DNA of 64,000 nt from CBDFLD01 sp965249005 (GTDB lineage Bacteria > Acidobacteriota > UBA6911), in assembly GCA_965249005.1 (NCBI GenBank), contig CBDFLD010000022.1:124001-188000 (forward strand), written 5' to 3'. Position numbers and translations under genes: made by a program. This document shows positions 16,730 through 26,455 of this stretch, in pieces. Positions within the stretch are counted from its first letter, which is position 1, and each line of letters opens with the position of its first letter. The notes beneath the pieces are model-generated. The model ran no database searches. It saw only the letters and a list, made by a program, of their open reading frames with translations, and was not told where the DNA came from.

Positions 16730-18265
16730 TCACACTGGATCGATTGGTGTGATCGTACCCAGAGTATCTTCGATGACCTGCGCCGCATCCAGGCAGAGGT
16801 CTTCCCGATAACGATCACCCACTATTTCGACTGCCAGCGGCAGTCCCTGGTCGATACCGACCGGCACCACCGCAGCCGGGAGACCAAGAAGGTTGGCGCA
16901 GACGACGAACCGAAGCTGGCGGATCACGTCCGCTGCCTGCTCCTTGGAGCCGATGTCGTATCCGACCTCAAAAGGAGGCTGGCTGAAGATGGGACCGACG
17001 ATCAGGGGAAACCGGCTATGGAAGTCCTGCCAAGCCGCCGCTATCGCGTGGCGCCGTGCCAAGGTGTGTGAAAAACCAGCGACGTCCGCCGGCTTGAGAA
17101 TCTCCAACCCCCAGCTCAAGAAACGAGCCGCATCCTTCGACATCATCTTCACGATCTCCGATTGCGCCACCGAGAAGTCCGTAGCGATGAAGCTTCCCCA
17201 GACATCGGCGACCTCGGGAATCTGTGGCGGTTCGATCTCGGTGACCGCATAGCCTGCTTTTTGCAGGGTATCACCGGCCTTGCGCACACCTGCTGCGATC
17301 GATGGGTGCGTTTCGCCTCCGGCCGGGTTGGGAACCAGCGCCACTTGGATCGGGCTCTGGGGTTGTTCCAGCCGCAGCGGAACCGGCATGGACCAAGGAT
17401 CTCTCACGTGTGGGCCCGACAGAATTTCATAGGCTGCTTTCAAATCTCGGACGTGACGGGCCATCGGCCCCTGGACGCCCATCAGCTGTGAGGCGAGCAA
17501 GGCCCCTTTGCTGCCGCCGGCACTCGGTATCCGGCCGAGTGACGGTTTGAGTGACGCGATTCCGCTGCAGTGGGCGGGATTTCGCAAGGAGCCGCCGATG
17601 TCGTTACCAAGTCCGATCGGCGACATGCCGGTGGCCAGGGCGGCTGCCTCCCCCCCGCTGGACCCTCCCACGTTTCGGGCGCGGTTCCATGGATTGAAGG
17701 TCCGGCCGTGAAGATAGCTTTCCGTGGCGGCACGTAGACCGAAATCGGGCAAGTTCGTGCGCCCCAACGGAATCGCTCCCGCGATTTTCATTCGTTCCAC
17801 CACGGGCGCATCTCTTTCCGGCATCGCTTCCGAAAGCGCCGGGACTCCCATCGTCGTGGGGTGCCCCAAGAGGTCGATGTTCTCCTTGATCGTGAAAGGA
17901 ACTCCGTGAAGAGCACCAAGAGGCTTGCCGGCCGCGACCGCAGCGTCCGCCAACCTGGCCGATTCGCGCGCTTCGTCAGCCAGCACCCGTACTATCGCGC
18001 GGACCTTGTCGTTGACCGACTCGATGCGTTGCAGGTGGGCTTCGACTACGTCCTGGCTCGAAATCTCACCTTGGCGAATGGCATCGGCCAGCCGCGTGGC
18101 GCTGGCACGCCAGAGATCCGTGGGCAATGAAGCATGCTCGCGAGACGCGGTCGGCTGGTCTTGGGGACGGCAGCCGGCGAACACACCCAGCGTTATCGCG
18201 GACGCAGCGTGGATGAGCTCGCGCCTTGTCAGCCCTTCGACTGTATCCTGCCGTGGGTTCTTCAC
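16730..18265 (-). CDS. Exported amidase, amidase-signature family (511 aa)
   Basis: Amidase-signature enzyme hydrolysing amides with a Ser-cisSer-Lys triad. Seen: Lys127 in PFTIKENIDL, the cis-Ser in NVGGSSGGEAAALA (Ser202/203) and nucleophile Ser226 in GNDIGGSLRNPA. The N-terminus TRRELIHAASAITLGVFAGC combines a twin-arginine motif with a lipobox (Cys32), so it is likely a Tat-exported lipoprotein. Length is normal for the family. It could be a GatA relative, but the signal peptide and isolated position argue against the amidotransferase. Substrate unknown. It is convergent with the PEP-CTERM gene. Confidence 0.9.
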   Translation of the reverse strand: MKNPRQDTVEGLTRRELIHAASAITLGVFAGCRPQDQPTASREHASLPTDLWRASATRLADAIRQGEISSQDVVEAHLQRIESVNDKVRAIVRVLADEARESARLADAAVAAGKPLGALHGVPFTIKENIDLLGHPTTMGVPALSEAMPERDAPVVERMKIAGAIPLGRTNLPDFGLRAATESYLHGRTFNPWNRARNVGGSSGGEAAALATGMSPIGLGNDIGGSLRNPAHCSGIASLKPSLGRIPSAGGSKGALLASQLMGVQGPMARHVRDLKAAYEILSGPHVRDPWSMPVPLRLEQPQSPIQVALVPNPAGGETHPSIAAGVRKAGDTLQKAGYAVTEIEPPQIPEVADVWGSFIATDFSVAQSEIVKMMSKDAARFLSWGLEILKPADVAGFSHTLARRHAIAAAWQDFHSRFPLIVGPIFSQPPFEVGYDIGSKEQAADVIRQLRFVVCANLLGLPAAVVPVGIDQGLPLAVEIVGDRYREDLCLDAAQVIEDTLGTITPIDPV

Positions 18266-18311
18266 GTGGTCTCTCCTTTGCCGTTAGCAGATTGGGTTGG
18301 CGGCGAAAAGT

Positions 18312-19952
18312 TCAGCGGCTCGAAGCTTGGGCAGGTCCGAGGGGCGGAGGATCATCGATCACCGGGGTTACTGTCAACAGCCCTTCTTCCTGTAGCAACG
18401 CGACGACCACGAAGTTTTTCGGCGGCTGTGTGATGAGCACGAGGCTTCCCGTGAAAGTCAATTGGCTAGGGAAGAGCTCATGAACGAACATGCTTATCTG
18501 ATGACCTGCTGGAAGGGGATTGAGTGCTGCCGGATTGATGATTCCGACGCCTACGCCGTCTTCATCGAGCAGAATCAGCTGAACGTTCATGTCATCGGAA
18601 TTGATGTTGGCCAATGCGAAGCCAACAAATCGCATGTCCTCCTCGCTGCTGTCAACGGGAATGGTGGCGGCTATCAGCGGTGAGCTCCCGAGAACCCCTG
18701 CGAGAGTCCGCAGGGCCCCATTTTGACGGAATTTGAAGGTCGAGACGCCACTGACAAACCCATCGCGACTTTCAACTCGACCCCACCCCGTTTGGGCCGA
18801 GCCGTTTCCGATTGCTGCCGTGGTTGTGTACACCTTTGTGGCGCCCGCGCTCAACTCGATCGGAAAAGAGGAACCGATGGCGCCGCGACTTTCGCTGGGT
18901 TCTTCTGGAAACGTAGTTACCTCTGTGAGATCGACCGACAGGGGCGCTCCCAGCTTATCGGTGAGGACAAGGTTTCCGGTTGCAGTGCCGATTCCGGTGT
19001 TGACCAGGGTGAACACCGTGGTAAACCCGCCTCCCACGACAACCTGCGCGAAGTAGACGGTTGCAAACGGATTGATAACGAACGTCACCTCGTTCGATTC
19101 GTTGCCCCCGGGCGCCGTCTCGAACACGGTAACCAAAACGACTCCAGGCAACGCGATATCGCTGGCGAGAATGGTCGCGCTCAGCGTTGTATTGTCCACG
19201 AATGCGGTTTCCCGACCGAATCCGTCCCACCGCACGACAGAGGTCTCGCTGAAGTTTCGGCCGCTGACCGACAATGAAAATGTTGGGCTGCCGGCTACGG
19301 CCACCGTGGGGTTGATGCTGGTGATCACAGGGGGAGGCCCGCTCACGGTGATTTCGAACGGGAAGGTATTCGACCGGAGGGTCGAGGCCCGGACCACCGT
19401 GACGTTCACCGTTCCGGGATCGAGGAGATCGAATCCAGAGATCGTCGCTTCGAGAGTTGTGGGGCTGAACAGAGACGTGACCCTGGCTGTTCCGTTCCAG
19501 TGTACGACCGAGGTTCCGTCAAAATTGGTGCCGATAACAGTTAGTGTGCCGCCGGCGCTGCCCGCCGCGAACGAGTTGGGAACGAGATTGTTGATGGTGG
19601 GGACCAGGTCGTTGGTAATCGTAAACGTCAAGGCACCGGAGGTGTCCTGGTCGATCACGACTGTGACGTTCACCATTCCGGTCGCCGCAATATCGGCTGC
19701 AGCGATCGAAGCGGTCAGTTGCGTCGCGCTGACAAAAGTCGTGGATCTGGCGTCTCCGTTCCACTGCAGGACTGCGTCTGAGGTGAAGTCCAACCCGTTG
19801 ACGAGCAAGGTAAAGTCGCCTCCACCCGCCGTCGCCGCGTTGGGAGAAAGAACGCTCAGGGTGGGCGGATCCGCAAAGGCCGCGCCCACGGATGTCCACC
19901 CAAAGATCAGGGTGAGTCCGGCTCGATAGAGTAGACGTCCAAGTGTTCTCAC
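18312..19952 (-). CDS. Secreted IPT/TIG-domain protein (546 aa)
   Basis: Signal peptide (RLLYRAGLTLIFGWTSVGAA FA) then three tandem IPT/TIG Ig-like repeats of about 90 residues (P.i..l.PN...AG...FtL.V.G.nF...S.V.WnG..r.T.fvs.t.L.A.I...Di...G...VtV). The second half (about 300-530) is a different beta-sandwich module beginning VYFAQVVVGGGFTTVFTLVN, with GWGRVESRDGFVSGVSTFKF and FVGFALANINSDD, resembling the frameshifted gene at 39913-41234. GTG 19952 is preferred to the longer upstream frame because GGGGGTC lies 5-6 nt before it and it directly gives a signal peptide. Probably a surface adhesion or scaffold protein; no ligand known. Confidence 0.8.
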   Translation of the reverse strand: MRTLGRLLYRAGLTLIFGWTSVGAAFADPPTLSVLSPNAATAGGGDFTLLVNGLDFTSDAVLQWNGDARSTTFVSATQLTASIAAADIAATGMVNVTVVIDQDTSGALTFTITNDLVPTINNLVPNSFAAGSAGGTLTVIGTNFDGTSVVHWNGTARVTSLFSPTTLEATISGFDLLDPGTVNVTVVRASTLRSNTFPFEITVSGPPPVITSINPTVAVAGSPTFSLSVSGRNFSETSVVRWDGFGRETAFVDNTTLSATILASDIALPGVVLVTVFETAPGGNESNEVTFVINPFATVYFAQVVVGGGFTTVFTLVNTGIGTATGNLVLTDKLGAPLSVDLTEVTTFPEEPSESRGAIGSSFPIELSAGATKVYTTTAAIGNGSAQTGWGRVESRDGFVSGVSTFKFRQNGALRTLAGVLGSSPLIAATIPVDSSEEDMRFVGFALANINSDDMNVQLILLDEDGVGVGIINPAALNPLPAGHQISMFVHELFPSQLTFTGSLVLITQPPKNFVVVALLQEEGLLTVTPVIDDPPPLGPAQASSR

Positions 19953-20383
19953 GGCGACCCCCGTTGTTTTCCTGGCTCCCGTTGTGATTCGTCGGACTTG
20001 CGCGCAATACGCGCAGTGCCGCGTTCGCGAAAACCTCCGTCTGTTGAGCGGAGAGGAACATCCCTGCTGCTGTACGCAGCATTCACGGCAACTCAAAGGC
20101 ATCATCGTCATCGAACCTGTGGCGAACGTTCGCGCCTCTCGGTGCGGCGTCGCATTTCTCGCCGAAAAGGTGTCGCCATCTGGGCCAGTTAATCATTTTC
20201 GCCGGCGCCCCACAAGAGCGACGCGCAGGCTCCGTATGTGTCTGTCGCTCCACGTCGTTGCCTGTACCCTCACGGTTGGGACATCGGTCGTTTTGCGCTA
20301 CCATGATCTTTGCGGTGCGTCGATATCCAAAGGGGTGGGTTTTTTTTCGCCCTAATCGGGCAACTCAATCAAAGAAAGCGGCG
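19953..20383. other. Intergenic leader region upstream of the IPT gene and the IS256-type fragment
   Basis: About 430 bp without a convincing gene. Short frames here lack coding character. A T8 run at about 20339-20347 followed by CGCCC-TAATC-GGGC is a small hairpin, possibly regulatory, with no further support. Confidence 0.4.
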
Positions 20384-20504
20384 ATGATCAAAGACGTTCC
20401 CTCAGAACCCCAAAAGAGGCTCTCGCAACCATCTGAGGGTCCGTCCGAAAGAGCGGAGAACGCGGACGGAGTTCGTCACATGTTGCTAGGCGCGGTGCTG
20501 CTAG
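20384..20504 (+). pseudogene. Upstream part of a frame interrupted by IS1380 copy B (joins the IS256-type transposase)
   Basis: From ATG 20384 an open frame leads to the IS insertion point (…RHMLLGAVLL). Removing the 1853-bp IS and one copy of the GCTAG duplication joins it in frame to D-E-A-V-Q-R-F at 22363, giving AVLLDEAVQRFHRARLSDEW, which fits the IS256-family consensus just before its first catalytic strand. The N-terminal 35 residues do not resemble an IS256 transposase, so the gene may already have been truncated before the IS1380 entered. Confidence 0.6.
20500..20504. repeat. Target-site duplication, left of IS copy B (GCTAG)
   Basis: GCTAG before the IS end, repeated at 22358-22362. 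The CTAG core is shared with the target of copy A. Confidence 0.85.
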
Positions 20505-22357
20505 CCCCAAAATAAGCGAGGTATGAGCTCGCTCGGAAAATCGTTTGCCTTTTCCGAATATCTCGTGGATTTCAGCTCCTTGTGCGTAACAGGGAAAGCA
20601 AAGAGAAACACAAGAGACAAACCTTCCATTGGTTGTCTGGATCACTTGATCTTGTTTGTCTCTGTTATGCCCTTCCTTTCGCCCGCCACTCTTGCTCCGC
20701 CGGGGGTACGGGCTCACCCGCCGGCGAGGCGCCTTCAAGTAAACCTGAGTTGCCTGATATAGTCGAACGTCGCCAAAAAGGTTTCGAGATGCTTGCTATA
20801 GGCCAATATCCTGTAAACGAGGCGACGACCGGTTCTTACAATCTGACAGGGTATTTGCACAAAGTTCACCAGGAAGCGTTTGAACTCCATCCTCAAGATA
20901 TCACGACGTACTGTCGGCGCCTGCGTCACCAGGCCATACCAGGCCTTCAGATTCCACGCCAGCGATGCGATGACCATGTAGGCCCAGTTCGATACCAGAC
21001 TGTCCGAAGGCATCCTCAAGGCGTTCACTCCACTCTTGAGCTGACCGATGACGTTTTCCTGGTTGCAGCGATCGTTGGCAAAAAGGACCACTTCTCCCAT
21101 CGTCATCTCCCGATCGTTGGTGATGTAGAAGAAGTACCGGACCTCATCAAACAGCCGGTGCTCCCCCTTTTCGATCGTGAGGTTCTTCCGAACCACAACC
21201 ATGCGATAGGTTTTCTTACAGTGTCCGGGACGATAGTCAAACTCGGCGACCTGCTCGCTCTGCAGGCGGATGTTCTTGAATTCTCTCTCCTTGATTACTT
21301 GTTCTTTGACGTTTTCCGGACGGCGCCGTTCTTCGCTCTTGACCTCATAACGAGGAGGCCGCTCGAGCGGTTTCCATTGTCTCTCCGGCAGGGCATCGGC
21401 CATCCCGACCAGGTTCGGCTTGGCGTCATAACCAAAGACAAAACCAACCCGCTCGTCCCAGCGATCGAAGTTTCTCGTCAGCGAGAAATCCGTGTCGCCC
21501 CGAAGCCAGACCTTCGTAAACACCGACGACACCAGATCGATTGCCCGGTCCATCCACTCGGCCGCTCCGTCGGAAGAGGGACGGTTGCCCGGCCGATTCA
21601 TCAGATAGAGGACCTCATTCGTATTGGCCAAGGTCACGATCAACGGTGCGTAACCCCAGATCCCGTTGTAGGCAATGTCCATTCCTTCCTTGCATTCCCC
21701 CAAGGTTCCGGCGACGGTCCCGTCCACGTCGATGATGGCCTCCTTCCGGAAGGAAGCATCCTGCAACTTCCACACCTTGGTTCGGGTTTCATTGATGGTT
21801 TCCTGAAGTCCGAAGATCCAATCCTCATCGAAACGACGGAGGAAATCTCCAGCCGTCGTGGGATCCGGAATCCTCTCGGCTCCCAGTCCGTTCATGTAGG
21901 TCTCATCCTGGCGCAACCGCTCGATATCTTCGAGACAGGTTCCACCCGACAAGACGTTGTATGCGATGTTCAGTACATGATCGGATTCCCAGTAAGGAAA
22001 GTGGTACTTGAGCAAAACGATGTTTCTGTTGATATCTTTGTCCAATCCAAGCTTACACACGAGCTTGTGAATGGCTCCGATACCACCAGATCCGATGGCG
22101 CGCGTTCTCTCGGCGATCTCGTAGTAGGTGTTGGAGTCCTTGAACATAGGATCGGACCGGTCCTCAAACTGATTTCTTTCCAACCGGCGTGTAAGATTTT
22201 GCTTGTCTCGGAGGAGGATTCTGTGGTTTCTTTTATTCACCTGGAATGTGCTCCTTTCGGGATGTCTTGTAAATATATCAAACGCATTTTATCCCGTAAC
22301 GGCGCACGTTCCAGGGCTTTTCTTCCTCCTCATGCAAAAAATCACGCTGGACTAAGG
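20505..22357 (-). mobile_element. IS1380-family insertion sequence, copy B (1853 bp)
   Basis: Inverted, nearly identical copy of 7885-9737, same length to the base, with its own 5-bp duplication GCTAG. The differences noticed are the terminal base next to the target and the codon for transposase residue 127. Inserted inside an IS256-type transposase frame. Together with copy A it brackets about 10.8 kb. Confidence 0.95.
20735..22240 (-). CDS. IS1380-family transposase, copy B (501 aa)
   Basis: Same protein as copy A with Pro instead of Ser at residue 127; the DDE residues (DVDGT, RGDTDF, NQENVIGQLK) are present. GTG start with AAAGGAG upstream, as in copy A. Near identity of the copies means a recent duplication or gene conversion. 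Confidence 0.95.
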   Translation of the reverse strand: MNKRNHRILLRDKQNLTRRLERNQFEDRSDPMFKDSNTYYEIAERTRAIGSGGIGAIHKLVCKLGLDKDINRNIVLLKYHFPYWESDHVLNIAYNVLSGGTCLEDIERLRQDETYMNGLGAERIPDPTTAGDFLRRFDEDWIFGLQETINETRTKVWKLQDASFRKEAIIDVDGTVAGTLGECKEGMDIAYNGIWGYAPLIVTLANTNEVLYLMNRPGNRPSSDGAAEWMDRAIDLVSSVFTKVWLRGDTDFSLTRNFDRWDERVGFVFGYDAKPNLVGMADALPERQWKPLERPPRYEVKSEERRRPENVKEQVIKEREFKNIRLQSEQVAEFDYRPGHCKKTYRMVVVRKNLTIEKGEHRLFDEVRYFFYITNDREMTMGEVVLFANDRCNQENVIGQLKSGVNALRMPSDSLVSNWAYMVIASLAWNLKAWYGLVTQAPTVRRDILRMEFKRFLVNFVQIPCQIVRTGRRLVYRILAYSKHLETFLATFDYIRQLRFT

Positions 22358-22362
22358 GCTAG
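22358..22362. repeat. Target-site duplication, right of IS copy B (GCTAG)
   Basis: Direct copy of 20500-20504; its last bases form part of the Leu-Asp codons of the interrupted transposase. Confidence 0.85.
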
Positions 22363-23114
22363 ATGAAGCAGTACAGCGATTTCACCGAGCTCGGTTGAGT
22401 GACGAATGGAAGACACTGTTTCTGGACGGAGTGAGTCTGAGGGTAAGACGTCCGAGTGGGCGGAAACGGGTGCAGATGCTGGTGGCCTACGGGGTGAGAG
22501 CGGATGGTAGCCGGCAGCTTTTGGCATTTATGCGCAGCAGTGGAGAGAGTCAAGCTGCCTGGGAAGGACTCTTAGGAGATCTGTACCGGCGTGGTATAGA
22601 GGGAGATAACCTCGAGCTGATTGTGACCGACGGCTGTGCAGGTCTGGCAGCGGCCATTGAAACGATCTATCCGAGAGCTCAGCACCAACGCTGCTGGGCA
22701 CATAAGATGCGAAACATCGTCAATTCAGTCCGAAAGTGCGATCGAGACCAGATCAAGCAGGATGCACGGGCCATCTACCAGGCCGATAGCCGTCGGGATG
22801 CACTGACAGCTTTCAGGAGGCTGAAGCGTTGCTGGCACAAGGATTATCCGAAGATGGTGAATCGATTGGAGAAGGATCTCCCTGAGTTACTGGCCTTTTA
22901 CAGCTTCCCACGGCCTCTGTGGAAGAAGCTACGAACCACCAACGTCATCGAACGCTGCTTCGTTGAGGTTCGACGGAGAACGCGTCCGATGGTTTGCTTT
23001 GTTAATGTCCAGAGTGTCGACAGAATCATTTACTCGATCTTCCATCGATTCAATCTCGATTGGAAGGAACAACGACCAACTCGTACCCTCGACCTTTTTA
23101 CACAAGCAGCTTGA
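22358..23114 (+). pseudogene. IS256-family (mutator-type) transposase, C-terminal part, interrupted by IS1380
   Basis: Open frame with LDEAVQRFHRARLSDEWKTL, catalytic strand LFLDGVSLRVRR (first Asp), YGVRADGSRQLLAFM, second catalytic Asp in LELIVTDGCAGLAAAIETIYP, QRCWAHKMRNI, and the Glu region TTNVIERCFVEVRRRTRPM. These are the DDE landmarks of IS256/mutator transposases. The 5' part is separated by IS1380 copy B and the whole looks shorter at the N-terminus than the usual 400 residues. The inverted repeats of this older element could not be located. It ends at TGA 23112-23114. Confidence 0.85.
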
Positions 23115-23210
23115 CATGACCGCTTGGTCAAGTGCGTTGCCTGCACCTGAAGCTACAGTGTAGTATGGCGGAACCTGTGTCCCCCTATCGAAAACTCGTG
23201 TTTAGGAGTC

Positions 23211-24593
23211 ATGATGCACATAGCTATTCGGATCTGGGTTGTTTGGGCAGTCGTGGCTGCCAGCGCCGCAAATTTGTCGGGCTACACTGATGTCTCGACG
23301 CCCAGCGCACAGCTGCAACGGATCAAAGAGAAGGCCGACCGTGCCAAGACTGGCATCATGCAACGAGCACAAGTGGGCTCCGATCCAGCGCCGATGGTGA
23401 CGCTCATGAAGCAGGCCGGCGCCAAGATCAAACAGGGAACTCTCGACGAAGCCGAAGCGCTCATTGATCAGGTTCTGCGTATGCTCGAGAAGGGAGACCG
23501 CGTTGTGCAACAGACGCCGTCGCAGGCAGCGTCGCCGAGTGACTCAGGGCTTCAGCAACTCCTGGTTCAAGGCGCCATCAGGAATAGCCAGGGCATATTC
23601 GATCCCTCGGTCGAATATGATCAAGCCGGAGATGTCGGATGGCTGGCCTATTCCGCAGTTGACAGGGCGTCGAACGCATTATCGGTTAGCACTCATCTGG
23701 CGAAATCCACGGATCACGGTAAGACCTGGACATATATCCAAAGTCTCTTCGATGCTTATGATGACGAGGTAACCCTGAAGACTGGAGAAATAGAAAAGGG
23801 GATATGGAGATACGAAGTCTCCACTCTTGTCCACGACCCGGAGGATTCTGGCAAGGAATGGAAGGTTTTTGTCCATCGATACTTTTTTTCACCCCGATTG
23901 AAGCGCAGTTTGGACTATACCTGGATCGCTTATAGATATGCATCTGATCCTGAAGGGAACTGGTCCGACGAAGTTGCGCTCTTTCATGCCGGTAAAAACC
24001 CACCCGCACCATATGATAATGTCCGCGTGGACCTCAACGGCCTAGATCCCGATCTTTCCAACGTGCGAGTTTATACGGAGCTAGGCACTCTCTCTCACGA
24101 CAACCGTCTGTATATGAGCCTGGTTGCCTGGGGACACGGCGACGGCACTGGGTTGGGTAACGCGAGGATTGTACTCATCGTATCTGAAAATAATGGAGAG
24201 AAGTGGACGTATGTGGGGGCAGCCTTGGACGACAATAGAGATGCACGGACGCAAGGCTTTGCCCACTGGGGAGCCTCGAGTTTGTTTAAGGTGAAGAATC
24301 GAATCCTACTTTCCGCAAATGGAAGGAGAGAGGGATCAAACCGACTGCAGCGGGAAGGGACGTACATTTTTGAATTTGAAGATATAACAAAAGCAACACT
24401 CAAAAGGGATGCCTCTGGACTTCCCCTCGTTGTCAAACACGTCAAACCTGAGTTGGAGCCTGAGCGAATCGCTCGTGGCGAGAGCGATTATGACGAGCAT
24501 AACGTCGCCGGAGGACTCCTTTTCCCGATATTGGAAAGACGGCAGGGACAGGTTACATTCACGATTTACAATTCCAATGAAGAGATCTTTTAA
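23211..24593 (+). CDS. Exported Asp-box (BNR/sialidase-fold) protein (460 aa)
   Basis: Signal peptide (residues 1-24), a helical segment (30-100, KEKADRAK...LDEAEALIDQVLRMLEKGD), then a probable six-bladed propeller. Asp boxes: STDHGKTWTY (about 166-175) and SENNGEKWTYVG (about 328-339); further blades hold FDPSVEYDQAGDVGWLAYS and GFAHWGASSLFKV. Sialidases show the same fold, but I do not see the Arg triad or RIP motif clearly, so catalysis is unproven. AGGAGTC precedes two adjacent ATGs (23211 and 23214); the second has the better spacing. Nearest neighbour downstream is a sulfatase, fitting a glycan-degradation context. Confidence 0.65.
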   Translation: MMHIAIRIWVVWAVVAASAANLSGYTDVSTPSAQLQRIKEKADRAKTGIMQRAQVGSDPAPMVTLMKQAGAKIKQGTLDEAEALIDQVLRMLEKGDRVVQQTPSQAASPSDSGLQQLLVQGAIRNSQGIFDPSVEYDQAGDVGWLAYSAVDRASNALSVSTHLAKSTDHGKTWTYIQSLFDAYDDEVTLKTGEIEKGIWRYEVSTLVHDPEDSGKEWKVFVHRYFFSPRLKRSLDYTWIAYRYASDPEGNWSDEVALFHAGKNPPAPYDNVRVDLNGLDPDLSNVRVYTELGTLSHDNRLYMSLVAWGHGDGTGLGNARIVLIVSENNGEKWTYVGAALDDNRDARTQGFAHWGASSLFKVKNRILLSANGRREGSNRLQREGTYIFEFEDITKATLKRDASGLPLVVKHVKPELEPERIARGESDYDEHNVAGGLLFPILERRQGQVTFTIYNSNEEIF

Positions 24594-24846
24594 GTGTATG
24601 CGCGACATTACGGGTTTCCCCAACAGAGAAGCATTGTGCAGTGTCGCTGTTGTAGTCCGTGCCCCAGCGTAAACGGGGGGAGTGTCCTCCTTTTCGAAAG
24701 TGATCCGGCAGTTTCCGGTAGCCCACAAATTGTGAAAGGGTTGCCCGTTGTGGTGTGGAGTTCGACATTCGATTGTCGACTGTAGACTTGAAGCATTGGC
24801 TTGCGACCTGTGCCCACCGTCGTAAATAAGGAACCCGGAGGACAAA
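24594..24846. other. Intergenic region with no recognised gene
   Basis: 253 bp between the Asp-box protein and the sulfatase. GGGGGGAGTGTCCTCC (24675-24690) could form a short hairpin; nothing else stands out. Confidence 0.4.
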
Positions 24847-26289
24847 GTGAGACTCGATCAAGGGTTAGTGTTGATATTGCTTGGTGCAGTCGCATGTTCT
24901 TCGCCGGAGCTGCCCGAGACCCGTCCGCCCAACATCGTTTTGATCGTGGCCGACGATCTGGGTTGGACCGACCTGGGGTCGTATGGGAGTGACTATTATG
25001 AGACTCCGAACATCGATTCCCTGGTTCGGGATGGCATGAAGTTCACGAATGCATATGCCAATCCCAACTGCGCTCCCACCCGGGCGGCATTGATGACGGG
25101 ACGCTACAGCCCGCGAACTGGCGTGTATACGGTGGCAAGCGGTGCCCGGGGTCCGGAGGAGCTCAGAAAGATGATTCCTCCCGAAAACCTGACCGATCTT
25201 GCGAGCGACGAGGTCACCTTCGCCGAGCTCTTCCAGGGGGCTGGGTATGTGACAGCCCACATGGGGAAATGGCACCTGGGGACAGATACGCTGGGACCGA
25301 CGAGCCAGGGTTTCGACGTCAACGTCGCGGGGAACCAGACGGGAGGTCCGCGCGGAGGGTACTTCAGTCCCTACCGCAATCCCCAGCTTGCCGATGGTCC
25401 GGAAGGAGAGCACCTGACCGGTCGACTGGCTGCGGAGGCCGTGTCTTTCCTCCAATCCCATCGGGATCGCCCCTTTTTGTTGTACCTCCCCTTTTATGCG
25501 GTCCACTCGCCGATTCAGGCCAGACCGGAACTGGTTGCAAGGTATGAAGCGAGGAAGGCCGTCGGCGGCCACCATAATCCGGTCTATGCTGCCATGATTC
25601 AGAGCTTGGACGAGGCGGTAGGAAGAGTTCTGGAAGCAATCGACCAACTCGAATTGCGCGAACGGACGGTGGTCTTCTTCTACTCGGACAATGGCGGAGT
25701 GGGTGGTTACGGGGATGCGGGCGTGGAAGTTCCCCTTGCCGCCGAGCAGGGGAAAATGTATCCCTGGGAAACGACCAGCAATCGACCGTTACGCGGTGGG
25801 AAGGGAATGCTCTACGAAGGTGGGATCCGGGTGCCGCTCGTTGTGCGCTTCCCGCCTATCGTTGCTGCCGGAACTCTCCAATCGGTGTCTGTGGGATCAG
25901 CAGATTTCTTTCCAACTCTTCTTGAGCTTGCGGAAATCAAAAAGCCCTTGCAGCTAGAAATCGATGGGACGAGTTTTTTAGATCTGCTCTGGGGGAGAGA
26001 GCCTCCATCAGGGCGGCCCCCTCTCTACTGGCACTTTCCCGGTTACCTTCCAGCCCGAAGTGAAGTGGGTGCCTGGAGAACGACGCCTGCCGGAGCGGTC
26101 CGGGCGGGTGAGTTCAAACTCATCGAATTCTTCGAGACAGGTGAAATCGAGCTGTACAATCTGGCCCTGGACATTGGGGAGCGAGACAATCTCGCCGCCG
26201 TCGAACCCGAGAAGACGGCAGAATTGCACCGTCAGCTACGCGCATGGCGAGAGGCCGTCGCCGCTCCGATGCCCCGAAAGAAACCCTGA
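24847..26289 (+). CDS. Lipoprotein sulfatase, type I (480 aa)
   Basis: GTG start 24847 after GGAGGA (24836-24841). Lipobox GAVAC (Cys17). Metal site PPNIVLIVADDLGWTDLGSYG; catalytic Cys75 in CAPTRAALMTGRY, which becomes formylglycine; MGKWHLGT; YSDNGGVGG for the distal Asp/Asn metal ligands; RPLRGGKGMLYEGGIRVPLVV is the conserved C-terminal block of arylsulfatase A-type enzymes. Normal length. Probably anchored to a membrane facing the periplasm or outside; acts on a sulfate ester, likely a glycan, given the Asp-box neighbour. The P1 peptidase gene follows after 166 bp. Confidence 0.92.
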   Translation: MRLDQGLVLILLGAVACSSPELPETRPPNIVLIVADDLGWTDLGSYGSDYYETPNIDSLVRDGMKFTNAYANPNCAPTRAALMTGRYSPRTGVYTVASGARGPEELRKMIPPENLTDLASDEVTFAELFQGAGYVTAHMGKWHLGTDTLGPTSQGFDVNVAGNQTGGPRGGYFSPYRNPQLADGPEGEHLTGRLAAEAVSFLQSHRDRPFLLYLPFYAVHSPIQARPELVARYEARKAVGGHHNPVYAAMIQSLDEAVGRVLEAIDQLELRERTVVFFYSDNGGVGGYGDAGVEVPLAAEQGKMYPWETTSNRPLRGGKGMLYEGGIRVPLVVRFPPIVAAGTLQSVSVGSADFFPTLLELAEIKKPLQLEIDGTSFLDLLWGREPPSGRPPLYWHFPGYLPARSEVGAWRTTPAGAVRAGEFKLIEFFETGEIELYNLALDIGERDNLAAVEPEKTAELHRQLRAWREAVAAPMPRKKP

Positions 26290-26455
26290 AGCTGTGGACC
26301 GTTGTGTCTGTGACTGTGTCTCGTCTGCCGGGGCATCGTGTGTGAGGTTGCCTACAATGAGTGAGACGGAGGTCTGGGAGCTGCATGGTTTGAAGGCAGT
26401 TCTGCCCGCTGGGGCGACCACGGCGTTCGGCGGCCACCTTTCAAGGAAAAAGCAG

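Noticed and set aside
7885..22357. Composite transposon formed by the two IS1380 copies
   Set aside because: Each copy has its own, different target duplication, so they inserted separately; the outer flanks do not match.
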